DNA of 64,000 bases from positions 145,620 through 209,619 of the forward strand of contig VXBM01001221.1 of the NCBI GenBank assembly GCA_013400155.1, read 5' to 3'. The DNA is from Helopsaltes ochotensis. Lineage: Eukaryota > Chordata > Aves > Passeriformes > Locustellidae. Shown one piece after another: positions 63,770 through 64,000 of this stretch. Each line of letters begins with the position of its first letter. The first letter of the stretch is position 1. The notes beneath the pieces were generated by a model that saw only the letters and a list, made by a program, of their open reading frames with translations, did not search any database and had not been told where the DNA came from. Position numbers and translations under genes: made by a program.

Positions 63770-64000
63770 AGAGCATTGAATTTTGAAAACTATTTCTGGC
63801 ATTTATTGACTATGGAAACTCAATTATCAGTAAAACCCAAAACAGCAAGTAAAAGCCTTTACATTTTATCCTGTTTCTCTTGACAAGACAGTATTTTCAA
63901 TGGAAAATTTTAGAATCAAATCAGATTTTTAGTAGAACTGATGATATTTGGACATATTTTTTTTTCTCTTGCATGCATTTCTATCAATGGAGCTAGAAAT

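Larger units (their letters stand above)
61166..64000. other. Noncoding DNA to the window end
   Basis: No gene or known repeat family is visible. Contents are the A48 tract at 62.14 kb and a small A/C tract at 63.73 kb. Open frames are at most about 70 codons. Confidence 0.55.

Noticed and set aside
1..64000. CRISPR arrays, operons, phage or plasmid modules, tRNA and rRNA genes
   Set aside because: No direct-repeat/spacer arrays, no clustered long ORFs, and no cloverleaf or rRNA-like segments were seen. The CR1 content shows this is vertebrate nuclear DNA.

Overview
This window is 64 kb of AT-rich, CpG-poor vertebrate nuclear DNA with no host protein-coding gene that I can support. The recognisable interspersed repeats are almost all CR1-type LINE fragments, mostly 5'-truncated copies carrying the end of the reverse-transcriptase ORF and the CR1 3' UTR. 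There is nothing resembling mammalian L1, Alu or B1. Recurrent A/C-rich low-complexity blocks (aaac, aaccc and ccccaaaa types) fit the same picture. CR1 dominance points to a sauropsid, most likely a bird and plausibly a songbird, but the sequence alone does not fix the species or locus. The open reading frames present are short, run on alternative start codons or repeat codons, or cross the assembly gap. The only ones with family identity are decayed CR1 remnants.

Layout. 1-2.9 kb: unannotated AT-rich DNA. 2.95-3.39 kb: CR1 3' end (+). 3.4-5.95 kb: unique DNA with a decamer tandem repeat at 4.07 kb. 5.96-6.85 kb: CR1 (+). 6.85-13.39 kb: unique DNA with a large A/C-rich block at 9.05-9.21 kb. 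13,393-14,257: run of N (assembly gap). 14.26-27.67 kb: unique DNA with a perfect 13-bp inverted repeat, a second A/C block and a few stretches that read like conserved noncoding elements. 27.68-27.79 kb: CR1 3' tip (+). 27.8-36.26 kb: unique DNA. 36.26-37.12 kb and 40.1-41.13 kb: CR1 (-). 44.84-45.33 kb: older, more decayed CR1 (-). 45.4-52.2 kb: unique DNA with a third A/C block. 52.2 kb: CR1 3' tip (+). 53.02-53.10 kb: an 83-nt T tract. 53.1-59.07 kb: unique DNA including two candidate conserved regulatory stretches. 59.07-61.17 kb: a longer CR1 (+) split by a ~720-bp insert that may be a solo LTR. 62.14-62.19 kb: a 48-nt A tract. The rest, to 64 kb, is unique AT-rich DNA.

No operons, CRISPR arrays, tRNA or rRNA genes or other gene systems were found. 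The window is best read as a gene desert or the inside of a very long intron. Its points of interest are the nested insertion, the unusual homopolymers, the A/C blocks and several candidate conserved noncoding elements, which only a cross-species alignment can confirm.
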